Shown in pieces: positions 13,366 to 24,944 of a stretch of 64,000 nucleotides of DNA. The stretch's first letter is position 1; every line of letters begins with the position of its first letter. The stretch is from assembly GCA_037042915.1 (NCBI GenBank), contig CM073199.1, forward strand, positions 3,410,001 through 3,474,000, given 5' to 3'. Source of the stretch: Auricularia sp. M13 (taxonomy: Eukaryota > Basidiomycota > Agaricomycetes > Auriculariales > Auriculariaceae). The notes beneath the pieces were generated by a model. That model did no database searches. It was not told the origin of the DNA and was given only the letters and a program-made list of their open reading frames with translations. Made by a program: the position numbers and the translations under genes.

Positions 13366-13836
13366 CACGAAGTATATCACCCTCCTTATTACTCGCGCTC
13401 GATATTTTTGCAGATAGAAAAACAGCTCCCGATTAGATTCACTCGGTGTTGGGTTCTGTCACCGTGCTAGACCATTCGCTCTGCCAGGCACGGTCTCGCT
13501 GAGTTAGTGAGATCCAACATGAAGCAACATGGGTTGGTAATACGCGTACATCATATAGATGCTCATTTTTGTCCCCACACACTTCGGTTCCTCACAAATG
13601 GAAAGCTTTCACGCCAGCAAGTCTAGGGACATGAAGGATCCCGGGCGTGGAGCGTAGAGATATTGTCCGGGCTAAGTAATCGCTTTTTTGTGTGAATTAG
13701 ACAAGTGGCAAATGGCTGTTCAACCAGCTCCAAGTTGCGGCCCATGATTCATTGTTGCATGGTCGTGCTTTGTGCAGAAATCTACCAAAGTTACATTTCA
13801 AGCAATTGACAGCGCTGTAAGTAGAATACATATACA
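13366..13836. other. Intergenic, no gene seen
   Basis: AT-richer than the flanks. It holds the convergent 3' flanks of the P450 fragment and the following minus-strand gene. Nothing else recognised. Confidence 0.45.
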
Positions 13837-14662
13837 TCACTTCTTGCGACCTGAGTTCAAGACCATTTCCGCCACAATATCCGCCATTGTGAAAGTATCT
13901 TTGGCTCGGCGCATTGCCTGCTTTGCGCGGCAGAGACAGACCTTCCTGGCCAATGTCTTCTTCAAATACATATAAACCTGACCGAGGTCCTCGATCAACT
14001 CGACGTAGAAGTTGCCTAGTTGGCTCCATCCTTCGGCACTCAGCGCAAAAGGACGGTACGGAATGACCTCGTCGATTCCCATCTGTCCACAATGCACTAA
14101 CGCGAGGTCTGCGGGCGCCACAAGACCGTCATACGTATCCCACTGGCGGGAGAGGAAATCGCTGGGGTGTTCATCGGGAATGGGATCCTCTGGCGGCGGC
14201 GGCGATGCTGTCTCCATGTTCCCGATAGCTGCTTCGCGCTTCAGGGAGGCCTCAAGGAGAGGGAGTGACATTGCGTGGTTGTTTCTGGACGCGTAGTTAT
14301 CGGCAGGGCGTATTGATTCCGAAGCAGTACAACCCATTGCAGTGAGGATAGCTCTCGCACGGCGTTCTTGGACGCGTTGACGCGTCAGCTTGAGAAAGTG
14401 ACATTTGGCGAGGCGCTCATCCATCATCTTGTCGAGCTCGTCGTTCGTAGCGCGCTGAGAAGAGAATAAGATCCAATGCTGGCACAAAATGAGTATGCCA
14501 CACCTTGGCTAGCGTGTCTGTGGCTTCGTCGACGAATGCATCTGGCGTCGGAGGCATGTCTGTGGCTTCTTCGACGAATGCATCTGGAGTCGGCGTGTCT
14601 GTGGCTTTGTCCACGAACGCATCTGGAGTCGGAGGAATGGCATTCGGGGACTTGCACGCCAT
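13837..14662 (-). CDS. Lineage-specific family protein, copy 1 (function unknown)
   Basis: Two exons (14504-14662 and 13837-14454, 49-bp intron) give 258 aa. The first exon encodes three near-copies of a ~15-residue unit, (P)PTPDAFVDEATDM/T. The second exon matches the gene at 59221-60015 over two blocks: DELDKMMDERLAKCHFLKL against DLDELMDARLAKCRGLQLL near the start, and a C-terminal block of about 95 residues (SRQWDTYDGLVAPADLALV, ALSAEGWSQLGNFYVELIE, CRAKQAMRRAKDTFTMAD). The rest differs. No known domain, signal peptide or membrane segment is seen. The basic, helix-prone C-terminal block is the conserved core. Function unknown. Confidence 0.75.
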
Positions 14663-15127
14663 CTTTGCGATATAGTTTATAGAGACGAGGAAGGGCGGGT
14701 GAAAGGATGAGAAGACGTGCTCAGCTTCGGCTCTTTATATATCAGTGTGCGCGTGGTCGGCCGGAGCGACGAAGGACACCACGGGAAGCTCAGTGACGCT
14801 TCGCTTCACTAGTCGACGACTGGCCACGATTGTCGTCGGAGAATCCCCGCGACCACGGCGCAGTGAAGCGGGTATCAAGTACCGCGGGCTCCCACCACAG
14901 ATTTCCAAGCGGGACATCGCAACAGGAAGATACATCTATCTGGTCTCTCGCACAGTTGCTAGCTATTCGTAACTGCGTTCCCATTGGCAGCCATGAAGGT
15001 CTGATGCGCGCAGAGACCGGCGGCCGTGAAAGAAACGGACAAGGAAACAAAATCAGCGACATTCGCAGCCGATGCCTCATAGCAATAGACTCGAATGACG
15101 ACGTTGCGCACGAGTGCGCAAGAGGAG
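14663..15127. other. Intergenic, no gene seen
   Basis: Upstream flank of the family gene at 13837-14662, with a TATATA-like sequence near 14,735, and 3' flank of the broken F-box copy. Nothing else recognised. Confidence 0.4.
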
Positions 15128-16527
15128 TTACTTCAGCTCAACGACCGATCGCAGAGTCTCGCGGTCTCCCGAGACTGAAATTCCCTGTAATTCCAGCAAG
15201 GGGCGTTTCTCTCTATCGCGAACGAGTAGCGTGTGGAATGCGCTCAAAGTTCTCCCAGAGATCGTTCTGTGCCGAATCGACGAATGCGTCGCGCGCTCCA
15301 CGACAATCGTTTTCAGCGCTGGAAGGAGCGGTGCCGGCGGAGTAGTGCTGAGCGACGGCGGGAACTCGGTATCGTCGACGACCACAATCAGGGTATGACA
15401 GGCGGGCAGCCCCTCGAAATGGGGAGCAAGATACGCGAGTTGGGCGTACAGCCGCAACGTCGTCACGCGTTCAACGAAGGTTTTCTCGAATAAAGCTTCG
15501 CGAGCCCAGTCCTCCAGAACGTGACACGAACTCGATGAACGTTCGCGAGCGCCCAGAGGAAGGCGAGAACAGCAAAATGTGAACACCACGCCGTGCGCAA
15601 ACAAAGTTCATCTCGATCTCGCCGTCGGGATGGGTGATGAACAATTGGGCGATCTCTAGGGGGGTTGCCTGCATTTCAGACTAGGTATCCGTGAAAGGTT
15701 CGGGATGGAGGAAAACATGGTGCCGTAGTCACCGAATGAGAGGCAGACTTCAAAGACGGACAGCTCCGGCATTGCTGAAGCTATTTCCCGCGTAGAACCG
15801 GTAGCTGTCCCTATGCAAGACTTCCCAATTACAATCTAGGAGGATAGAGCAGGGAAATGGTCGAAGAGTCCGAGGTCGAACATACGCGGAGAGCCGAAGC
15901 AGAAAATTAGCGATCGGACGCGGTCAAAGGCGCCAATAGGTCGTGCGGGGAAAGAAACATCGCCTAACGCTGCGGCGTTTAGCATCGGGCATTGGCCTGC
16001 GAATAAGTCGGGTGGTAGAAGCACCAAGGTTTCCTCCTCCGGTGTATGAAAGAAGGTGAGAGAGAGAGATATTTAAGGCGAGGCGCTGCACCAACGAGTA
16101 CGCGCAGCAGATCTGGTGCAACCTTGTAGTGCAGGTGAAGCCTAAGGTCACACAGTCGTCCAAGGTTGCGAGCAATTGCAGACAAGACGACGGATCGGAC
16201 GTTCTTGGCGAGAGGGATGTCCATGAGGAGGATCGAGATACAGATGCCGTTGATAGTGGTTTGATTAAGCCGCGCTTCGAAAAAGTCGAGGGCTCCCTGA
16301 GATACGGCTGCGAGCCGGATGTTGCGCCAGAAGAGCGGATGGGGGCGAGCGGCAGCCCGCCACCTGGCGCAGACGCGGAACGCCAGCAGCAGCTGTGCAA
16401 TGTCAACATAGTTGAGCACCAGCGAGATGACCTCCACTGGTAGCCAGCTCCAGCCTCGAGATATCATCGGGTCGGGACGAGGGCGTTTTAGCTGACTTTC
16501 AACTTCACGCGCCGCGGCCGGAACCAA
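15128..16527 (-). pseudogene. Broken F-box gene, third copy of the local family
   Basis: Reads with the same order as the 8174 and 30978 F-box genes but in four separate frames: 15979-16527 (F-box, WLPVEVISLVLNYVDIAQLL then VCARWRAAARPHPLFWRNI), 15836-16027, about 15471-15674 and 15128-15604 (C-terminal part ending VSGDRETLRSVVELK). At least three frameshifts and an in-frame stop near 15,837 separate them. It has an N-terminal extension (ESQLKRPRPDP) that the other copies lack. It is in the same orientation as the 8174 copy, lies outside the inverted duplication, and is more decayed. Confidence 0.85.
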
Positions 16528-16608
16528 CTCTCACCTCCCATTTCGAACGAACTCCGATAGCAACACTTGCACTCGAGACAAGCCGAATCTTGGACATCGC
16601 CTTCCACT

Positions 16609-17447
16609 ATGCAGACGACCTTCGACGGGAAGCAGCGCCTTCTGCCCGATCATCTCCTAATTCTAGGCGGGTGGTGCTTGACCATGGACGAAGCTAGAGC
16701 GGTCGCAGAAGTCTACAAGCCGAAAGCGGACTTCGACGTACAGCCGGAGTCCTCCCTTATTTTCAGTTTCTTAGAAGAAAAGGTCGAGCCCAACTTCATC
16801 TCGACGACATGGACAGCACCACCGCCGCAGGATGACAAGTCGGACAAAGGCTGCTTCGTATGTACCAGAATTCGTGTGTTCCAGTCAACGCAGGAAACTG
16901 ATAGATCCATTACATGCACATTAGATGCTTCTTCCCATTGTCTGGGATGAAATTCCCACAGCAACGATCCAGTTCACCGCCGAGGGCCTCAAGTTCAATT
17001 CCATGGAGGTCGAAATCACCGACGAGGACATCAAAACTGCCCGCAAAATTTTGCAGGTCGACGAAACGGTAGATGTCGAGAGCTTTTCAGAGCTGTATGC
17101 AAGGAGCAAGAGGATGAAACCCCTCGTCGACCGCGATGTTCCGGAGCTGGTCATCAGCAAGCTTGTTCAGGCCCTCAAGATCAAGCGCGTGGACATCAAG
17201 CGCCAAGACATCCCGTTCAGATTTTTCCAAGATCCTGACCAGGCCATTGATTGGGAACAGTGCGTCATGCTTTATTAGTTCCGTTGGCAATCTTTTGACC
17301 TTTGTAACTTGATTTAGTCTCTTTCGACTGGCCGACGGCGATCCTGAGAACGAAGTCGGAGGCGAAAGCGTTCCAGATTCAGAGTACAATCCTGAGAACG
17401 AAGTCGGAGGCGAAAGCGTTCCAGATTCAGATGACGAGTCAGAGTAG
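16609..17447 (+). CDS. Unknown protein with acidic duplicated tail
   Basis: Three exons (16609-16857, 16925-17259, 17318-17447) give 237 aa with phase closing at both junctions. No family recognised. The middle is charged and helix-prone (VEITDEDIKTARKILQVDET, ELVISKLVQALKIKRVDIKR). The C-terminus has an exact 48-bp direct repeat starting at 17343 and 17391 that encodes PENEVGGESVPDSE twice and ends DDESE. No signal peptide or membrane segment. It starts about 80 bp after the 5' end of the broken F-box copy, transcribed in the other direction. It is probably a real gene, given consistent splicing and codon use, but its role is unknown. Confidence 0.65.
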
Positions 17448-18059
17448 TTCCCAGTTAAGATAGGACGGACTTGAACTCTCCGGAAACAGACAAATTTCTT
17501 GAGATTTGCGTTGATTATGGGGAGACCGATACAGATGAAAATATATACATGATGAGATGGGTTCAGGGGAAGATGTAAGGCCGAACTGGCCATGGGCGAA
17601 GTGGAGAACCGTGAACTGAATTAATTCGCAACTTACCGATGGCTGAGGCCTTTAGACTTGAGGTTTCTTGAGATTCGAGGTCACTCAGAGATGAATGAGG
17701 CTGAAATCCTATTAAGAAAGACTGAAGATTATGTACATTCAAAGAGCCAGCTTTTATACATCTGACCATAGTTGATTGATTACTAAGCGCAGAAATCAAT
17801 AGACAGAGCATATCGGTGAAACCAGGGATTGGCACGGGTCATTCATGTACGATCGGGAAGAGCAATACATTAATCGTTTCAGCGACGCGAGGTTGAACAA
17901 AATAAGCCTGAGTAAGATCGCGGCCTAGCTCTGGAACGCGTGACTTTGGCCAGCGCAACCAGAACTATGTAGATTGGGTTTAATTGTTCATTGATACTTA
18001 CATGGTTCTAGCCAGTGCCTCGTGCAGCGGAGAACGAATGAAGAGCGCCACAGAGCACA
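17448..18059. other. Intergenic, no gene seen
   Basis: AT-richer DNA between two convergent genes. No recognisable feature. Confidence 0.4.
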
Positions 18060-18846
18060 TCACGCCTTCGCGAACAAGACGTCGCTACGTAAGACCCATT
18101 TAGTGCCCTTGAGAACCGGTGCGCCTTCATGAAGCGCACATTCGCGCCCGTGACGATGGAGCAGGGCCAATCCACGGCGCAGCCCAATGCGCGCTTCGCC
18201 CGAGGTCGCGCCGGCACCCTTCTTGCTCATGACGCGGGCCTCGGGGTAGAAGACGGTCTCGCCGCCCTGCACGCCGTCTTCTTCGCCGGTCAGATAGACA
18301 AGCAGCGTCCTGAATCGTGCTGTCAGCAGGGCTTATGACACATCAACGACAAGAAGACGCCAGGCACCATTCGCTGCGCATTCCACGGCAGAATATACTA
18401 TCGTCGTAGTGCTTTCCGAAACTCTGCCCCTGCTCATAGCGATAGATCCGGATGTCGGTGTTCATGCCGCGGGGGCGCGTGCCCTTCTCGCCCTCCAGGC
18501 CGTCCAGAAGAGAGCCAAATCTGTCCCAGAGCACACGTGCGAACGCAGGATCCTGTCCAGACCACCGCCAGTTGGAGCGTGCAGCCTCGTCCTTGGCCGG
18601 GGGGCGCGGGGGCTGCAGCAGACCAGGCTGGGAGAACAGCGCAATCAGGGCCGCGCAATCGCGCACCGAAAGGAAGCCCGGCACGAGAGCAAGTCCGGGA
18701 AGGTCCAGGCGCTGGAGCTCCAGCGTTGGGGGCTCCGATAGAGCAGGAAATACAGGCGCAGCAGTGACGGTTGGCGTCGGAGCGCTGGCAGAGGCCGTTT
18801 TCGCCTTCTTGTTCCTTGCCTGCGCAGCAGCTCCAGTGCGTTTCAT
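18060..18846 (-). CDS. 2-oxoglutarate/Fe(II) oxygenase, prolyl-4-hydroxylase-like
   Basis: Two exons (18368-18846 and 18060-18309; 58-bp intron) give 242 aa. The double-stranded beta-helix core is clear: IRIYRYEQGQSFGKHYDDS carries the iron-binding H-x-D, the junction rebuilds SEWTLLVYLTGEEDGVQGGE, the distal histidine lies in ALLHRHGRECALHEG, and the 2OG-binding basic residue is in KGTKWVLRSD. This matches the small stand-alone fungal oxidoreductases of the P4H fold, which hydroxylate unknown substrates. A basic/alanine-rich N-terminus (MKRTGAAAQARNKKAK) might direct it to the nucleus. An upstream in-frame ATG at 18939 would add 31 residues; I chose 18846 because similarity starts after it. 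Confidence 0.85.
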
Positions 18847-19931
18847 CCAGATATGGTAGCTGCGCGAGCCGTGGCTTTGGTAGCGTTGCCTTGAGACCCC
18901 GGGCTGGCGGCGCGAATGGGGACGGAGGAAGACCTGCAATCGCCGATTGCCGAAGCGCGGGATCTTTTTGTGATCTCCCCTGACAGCTGAAGGATCAGTT
19001 GACTGTCCTCCAAAGCACCTAGGGAGACAAAGTAGGCGTGCTATCAGGATCTAACCTTCTGCAAAAATGTCTCTATCTAGAAAGCCACTCTAACGTCAAT
19101 AAGCCAGATTCACGCATAGTTCGGGCAGATCATGACCCCTCTGGCTCTGCAACAAGCAGGTCATGCGCTAAAGGGCTTCTCACCGCTGCCGTGGACGTAA
19201 TTCTGGCTGATTGGCGCTGCTTATAACCCTTCAGGGTGGCTCGCACTGCCCAGGGGCGCGTATTCCCCTCAGCTGTGTTTCTCACAGCAAAGGACTCACC
19301 ATTGAAAGGCGTGGCAGTCTCAGCCTGGAGTGGCATTATGAGCCTAGATTCTTGAGCAATGCCACGCGCATTCTACTCTACGCGCACTATAACCTACATT
19401 CGCACGCGCAAGTCCGTGGGTGGAGTCAAGCGACCCTGTATCGTTTGATGTCGTATGGCTTAGCCCTCTTCCGAGCTGACAAAGGGAACATTCAAGCGTC
19501 TACTGCACGGAATGCGTGGATCCCGACCACTTCTGACCGAGGGACAACAGTCAGTCGGCCCATTCTTTGAGAATAGCCCAGGAACGGGCAGTCTGACAGC
19601 AAATGCTCTTGTTCAAGTTTTCTCTTGTCTGCGCCACTGGCTTTGTATGTTATGATGATCTCCTGCTTGGTTGAATATCGCAGGCTCTCATCGTGGGAGA
19701 GTACACACAGGCGACAGCGCTTCGATCCTCCTTACGCAATTGTTTGGAATCAGGGGCGAGTGATAGCCGTTAGAGCCTCAGCCACACGGTAAAAACTGCC
19801 GTTCGCTTGTTCAAGCCGTTTCTGACTCTGCCACGCCAACATAAAAAGACGGGTTCGCCGGCGCGCCCAGATAAAGACCCTCAGCATCTCCCTCCGCTTC
19901 GCCCGCCGTTTGCCGGAGTATCTCGTCCACC
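18847..19931. other. Intergenic, no gene seen
   Basis: Upstream flanks of the divergent oxygenase and kinase-like genes. No reading frame resembles a protein. A weak pair of similar stretches near 19,240 and 19,320 was not pursued. Confidence 0.4.
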
Positions 19932-20851
19932 ATGCCTCAGTACCAGGGTCTGTGGCTCAAACGCGCGCCGCAACCAAGCGACCCGCCCACCGCGTACTCG
20001 TACCAGCTGTCTCGCTCGCTCTACAATGCAGAGCTGGCTATCCTGCAGCGGATAGGGTCCCACCCCCGCATTGCACGCTTTCGAGGTGTCAACGCGGACC
20101 CTGAAGGCTTCTTGCTCGACTTCTATCCACACAACCTGGCGACCTACAGCATGCGCTTTCTGCTCGACACGCCGTTCCCGACGCGCGTCCAGTGGATAGT
20201 CGACATTGCCGAGGGGCTCAGCTTCCTGCATTCGCAAGGTGCGTCACTGCGTGGGCGCTGGGTCCAGGCAAAGACTGACCGAACGCGTACCGGTATCATC
20301 ATCGCTCGCTTACTGTGGCACGTGGGATTTCATCTTTGATGTACACGCGCAATTTCCATTTCGGTGCCCGTGTCTAAACTTTATCCGGCACCCGCGACGG
20401 CGCTCCGCGGCTGGCCATAGGCATCGCCTGGAACGACGGCCACTTCGCCAACATGTTGCTCACGCCCGACCTGCGCGTCGTGCTCTGCGACTTTGGCATC
20501 TCCGTGTGCCCCGCGCTCGGCGTCGCCGCGACTGTCTTCCAGGGCGACCCCTGGCGCTCGCCGTGGCCGGGCACGCCGCGCCAGGACGTGTACGCGTTTG
20601 GCATCGCGGCGTTTGTCCTTCTCGCGGAACGATGGCCGCACGCCGCGTCATTAGACGTCTCCCTCGCCCAGGCCGCGGCTATTTCGGGACGTCACGCCAG
20701 GAGAGAATGGGATATGGGCCTGCAAAATTCGCCGAAGCCGCAGCTGAGAATGGTCGCCGGCATCGTGATGAAGTGCTGGAGAGGCGAGTACGCCACCGCA
20801 CACCCCCTGCTCAGCGACATCCTGCGCTGGAGAAACGCATGTATTCAGTAG
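19932..20851 (+). CDS. Short protein-kinase-like protein with atypical N-lobe
   Basis: Two exons (19932-20238 and 20421-20851) give 245 aa; the 182-bp intron is long for this window. The start has a good Kozak context (CACCATG). Visible kinase marks are the helix-C glutamate (YNAELAILQRIGSHPRIARF), a catalytic-loop counterpart WNDGHFANMLL in which the Asp and Asn are correctly spaced but the HR of HRD is replaced, the DFG motif (VVLCDFGIS), and an APE-region replacement (DPWRSP..DVYAFG). The glycine-rich loop and the ATP-anchoring lysine of subdomain II are not evident. It could be a pseudokinase, or belong to the abbreviated basidiomycete kinase families. Substrates unknown. Confidence 0.75.
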
Positions 20852-22331
20852 TAATAGTCTATCGCCCTGCGGCCCGTCTCCGTCGTCATTGTCATTCTCA
20901 GGGTACCCACCCTGCCGGCTTAAACATCCAGATCTCATTCATGACGATGCGACTCTCAACCAGATCCGTCGCAATGACAGTGCCGCTGCGGATCGCGATC
21001 GTGGCTGGCATGCGCGCAAACAGTTGCGCTTGTTTCAAGTCTGATACGAAGTAATCCCGCGCTTCGAACTGGAACAGTCGCGGCATCGAAATTCCCACAG
21101 GCCAGCGTACTCCGCAACACTCCGGGGGGTCACACACCCTGCACATGACGACAATGTCGGATAGAATGACTTACTTCTGGAAGTTATCTCGGGACGCTGG
21201 GCCTGCGAGCAATGGGCGTACGAGACAGACGTGCCGTAGACAAGAAGCGCTTTTCGTCAGCGGCCGCCGCTTGCGCAACTGTCAAGGCATTGCGACATGA
21301 TCCTCCTCACACAGACGAGTAAAGTTCAAGATCAGAGGACCTGTTGCGAGGCTATCTGTAGTTCCGAAAGCAGGCACTACACGTAGGACTTATAAGGAAA
21401 TGAAGCTCCGTTGCGACTGAAACTGTCAGGTTCCAGGGTACTTAAGAGTGTTCCCGCGTTATAGCGGAAAATCTGAAGAGCGGCTGAGTGGAACTAACAG
21501 TAAGAATCGTACATACATGGGCTATCTGAGGATGAAACGGGACAATCTTTCAGGCAAATCGAGCCCCGTTGCACGTTTCATCGTTAAGAAAGCGTTCCAG
21601 ACTCCAAAGTTACATTTGAGGGATTAGCATCATCACCCTATAACGAGCACCCTAGGACGAGCCGGAGTAATTGGGAAGAAATGTCGTGGGAAAGCGAGAG
21701 CGGCCGCTTGCGCAGAACCAGTCCAGCAGTGAATATAAGGATAGGTCTTCCGCGTAGCTAAGCAGTGGGGAGCATTGTCTCGCCCAAGTGTGAGAATCGA
21801 CCGTCGAAGTTGACGCCACACGGCGTTGGATGAGAGCAGATAACCTGAGGCATCTCCCATTCAGTCTACGTGTCGCTACCGGTGATAGCTAGCCATTATG
21901 AGATGAAACAATGTGGTAATGTATGGTAAGAGCTCCACCGGTCGAGACACGCATGTCGCTGCAGCGGGTAATTTAAGCTGGCGCAGACGAAGAGAGCGGC
22001 AAATGAGCGACGCGATAAGTCATCGGAAAATGGTGTCTCCTAGCGAGGTGTAAGGCGTGTAAATGGCCAGACGATAGAGGCCAGAGCGCGAGATTATATG
22101 TATGCTAGCGATGGGACAAGCCGCCGTCTTAAGCTCGTGGGAGAGCGGCGCATTGATCTCGGATGAACGCCCAACACGACAATCATACCAATGGCTGGCC
22201 AGTGCGTCACATGCAGCGACCGCTTACGGCGACCTTGACGGCGATGGCCAGGCATTTCGATGTGGAGCAAAGACAAACTTTTCCGGAGAACTCAAAACTC
22301 CGCCGTTCCCGCCTTCAGCTCACGGATCCGG
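20852..22331. other. Intergenic, no gene seen
   Basis: About 1.5 kb with only short, unconvincing frames. It contains the 3' flank of the kinase-like gene and the upstream flank of naa30. No repeats with clear ends were found by eye. Confidence 0.45.
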
Positions 22332-23120
22332 ATGAGCATCAGCTATCGGCCGTACGTGGGCGACAGGGACCTGCAGACGGTCATAGACCTCGTGCATAGC
22401 GAGCTGTCCGAGCCCTACGTGGTGTACACCTACCGCTATTTCTTGGATCAATGGTATGCCGATATTCACATCTAAAACGCGATAATTAACTCGGGGGTCC
22501 AGGCCGCAGCTCTGCTTGATTGTAGGCCGTCCCGCGCCGCCAGAGTGAATGGCTGATGACCGGCCAGGCAGAGGCTGGGCAGCGGAGCAGGGCGGTGGCG
22601 GCAGGCGTGATCGTGTGCAAGCAGAGCACGCACAAGAGCGGCGCGAACCGCGGGTACATCGCCATGCTCAGCGTCGCGTCCGCGTTCCGGAAGCGGGGAA
22701 TAGGTGCGTGTTAGGCACTGCTGCCGATGGCCTTGAACCAAGTGGCCAGCCCGCACGCTTGTTGAGCGCGCCGTCCGCAAGATGCAGGTGCGCGGTGCAT
22801 CCGAGGTTCGCACCGCATCCTTTCTCTCCCCACCCCATTTTCTACTGGGTTTCATAACCGATATACAGGTTGTGTTGGAGACCGAATGCGACAATGCTGC
22901 GGCGCTCAGCCTGTACGAGTCTCTGGGCTTCATCCGCGAGAAGCGCCTATACCGCTTCTACCTGAACGGCAAGGACGCCTTCCGGCTCGTACTCGAACTA
23001 GTCCCGCGCCTCCCATCACCGTCCCGGCGCGATCAGTATTTAAGAGATGGCACGTATCCGCCGGCGACGCCCTCCCCGTTTGCCGAAGAGGACGCCCCGC
23101 CGCTTGACGTCGATCCGTGA
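22332..23120 (+). CDS. naa30: N-alpha-acetyltransferase 30, NatC catalytic subunit (Mak3)
   Basis: Five exons (22332-22453, 22503-22521, 22568-22703, 22750-22787, 22869-23120) give 188 aa. The GNAT fold is complete. The N-terminal [15 protein letters not shown] and [13 protein letters not shown] are typical of Naa30. Strands beta4-5 read [20 protein letters not shown] followed by IAMLSV. The acetyl-CoA loop is [14 protein letters not shown]; the usual RxxGxG/A is slightly altered. The end reads [20 protein letters not shown] and [19 protein letters not shown]. NatC acetylates N-termini beginning Met-Leu/Ile/Phe/Trp co-translationally on ribosomes, with Naa35 and Naa38. A ~35-residue proline-rich tail follows the domain. 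Two exons are only 19 and 38 nt, so simple gene callers may miss them. Confidence 0.93.
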
Positions 23121-23629
23121 TGCTGTCAGTATACAGTGTACGAATAGTACGTCTGCCATCGCACATATTTCTGGAACACGCACCCACGCCAGCCGCCGTA
23201 AGAGCACTCAACTGCATTGTTACTGGTTCCCGGACGGCCCGCGGGAGCAGTTCCCTCCCGTTCCAGCAAGATCACGACACTCTACTGCCCTGTTCACCTG
23301 CTTAACCGCGTCTCCAAACGTGCTATAGTGCTTTGAGCAAGCGCGCCCTGGCTTCAGAGGGCATTCTAGGCTCGCAATGCACCAGAAATCGCGCTGCCGC
23401 GCCAGCAAATTCGCCTTTTAAATCCGCATCGATCAATTCCTCGGTTCCTCTGTGTGGCCGTAGAGCGGAGAGACACGTCGAGACGCGCCCCTTGCGCCCG
23501 ACGTGCACGTGCTGCACCTGCAATGGTGCTTTTGCGAGAGTATAAAATGCGCTGCAAAAGGTCGACTCGGCCATCTGCTAGCGGCTCAACTTCGCCACTG
23601 CTTCAGCGCACCCAACCACAGCGTCAGCC
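23121..23629 (+). promoter_or_regulatory. Promoter region of the WSC gene
   Basis: TATAAAA at 23541-23547 lies about 85 bp before the start codon at 23630, a typical TATA spacing for a strongly regulated fungal gene. The rest is unremarkable intergenic DNA after naa30. Confidence 0.5.
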
Positions 23630-24944
23630 ATGCATTACACTGCTGCATTTTTGGCATTGGTGGCCTCGGTGAGCGCTGAAAAGTCTATCTGAGATCTAGC
23701 GTCACTGACGCTGATGGGCCCATGCAGGTCGCAGCCACGGTGCTCGTCGAGCGCGACGTCAACGCCACTCAGGCGCTGACGACAACCCCGACGCCGCGTA
23801 ACGTCCTGCTCTATAAAACCTTCCTCAACATCGGGTGCTGGAGGTATGCTTCTTCTTCTCTTGGCGCTTCCCCGGAGTCACTGAACGCTGAGCGATGAAT
23901 TCACAGCGACGACCCCTCTGCGCGCTTGCTGCACGACTTTGAGCCCGCTGTCTCGCCGCTCACGGTCCAGGGGTGCATCGACAAGTGCAGCTCGCAAGGG
24001 CTGGCGCTCGCCGGGCTCGAGGTTGGGCGCGAATGCTGTCAGTTCTTCCAGTTCTTCATTCCCGCTCCCCATTACCCGCAGCCTTTGAAGTTAGAGCTGT
24101 CTTCAATCTTCAATCTTACTTCACGTTCTCGCCGCCGTCATTTGCTGACTCCTTCCATCAGTCTGCGGCAACGCACTGCTGAACGACCAGCAGCTCATCG
24201 CGCGCGCCAACTGCGCGACGGCGTGCGAGGGCAACGCGCGGCAGGCGTGTGGCGGCGATAACGCGATCAACGTCTACCTCAACTTGCTCAAGCCGTTCGT
24301 CACCGCGGGCCCGCCGTTCATGGTCACGCGCTTCAAGTCGTGGAAGTTCCTCGAGTGCTCGCAGTACGTTTACCATTTTTCTCCCCTTTTCTGTTTCGCG
24401 CGCCGTTTCTCGCGAGGAATGCGATCGTTTCGCGTGGGAGGACGACACCCGTTTCCCCACGCGCAAAACATTGCGTTTGCAGTTGGGCAATACGCACATT
24501 TCAGACATGCAACCCCGCTGGAATCGGAGACTGACGAGCGTTTGATTGTAGGGACGACGTGGCAAACCGCCAGCTGCCGACGCTCATGGACTCCATCCCG
24601 CACGAGCAGATGAGCGTGCCGCGCTGCCTGGACGCGTGCGCCGCCGCCGGGTTCACGTGCGTCCTTCCAACCCCTGCCCTATCCTCCCACACTCACCCCG
24701 CCTACGTAGTGTCGGTGCGCTGCAGTTCGCGCAGGAATGCTGTGTGTACCCACTTCCCGAGAGAGTGGAGCAGTTGCTAATGCGATGTGTGTGTGTAGGG
24801 TGCGGCAACGTCGCGCTGCCGCTGCCCAAGGCGGACGTGAGCAGCTGCAACTCGCCCTGCACGGACGAGGCGAACGAGTTCTGCGGCGGGCCCGGGTTCA
24901 ACCAGATTTACTTCCTCCCGAACGCGACCTTCACCTCCTCCTAA
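23630..24944 (+). CDS. Secreted protein with two WSC domains
   Basis: Seven exons (23630-23668, 23728-23843, 23907-24037, 24162-24363, 24552-24656, 24710-24741, 24799-24944) give 256 aa. A signal peptide is made by exon 1 and the start of exon 2 (AAFLALVASVAATVLV). WSC domain 1 holds IGCWSDD, CIDKCSSQGLALAGLEVGRE then CFCGN, and CEGNARQACGGDNAINVY. WSC domain 2 holds CLDACAAAGFTVGALQFAQE then CWCGN and CNSPCTDEANEFCGGPGFNQ. WSC domains bind glucan-type carbohydrates and occur in cell-wall stress sensors and secreted fungal enzymes. There is no transmembrane segment or catalytic domain here, so it is probably a secreted or wall-attached carbohydrate-binding protein. The ECFCGN and ECWCGN motifs are each split by an intron at the same place, so the domains arose by duplication that included the intron. 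Confidence 0.92.
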
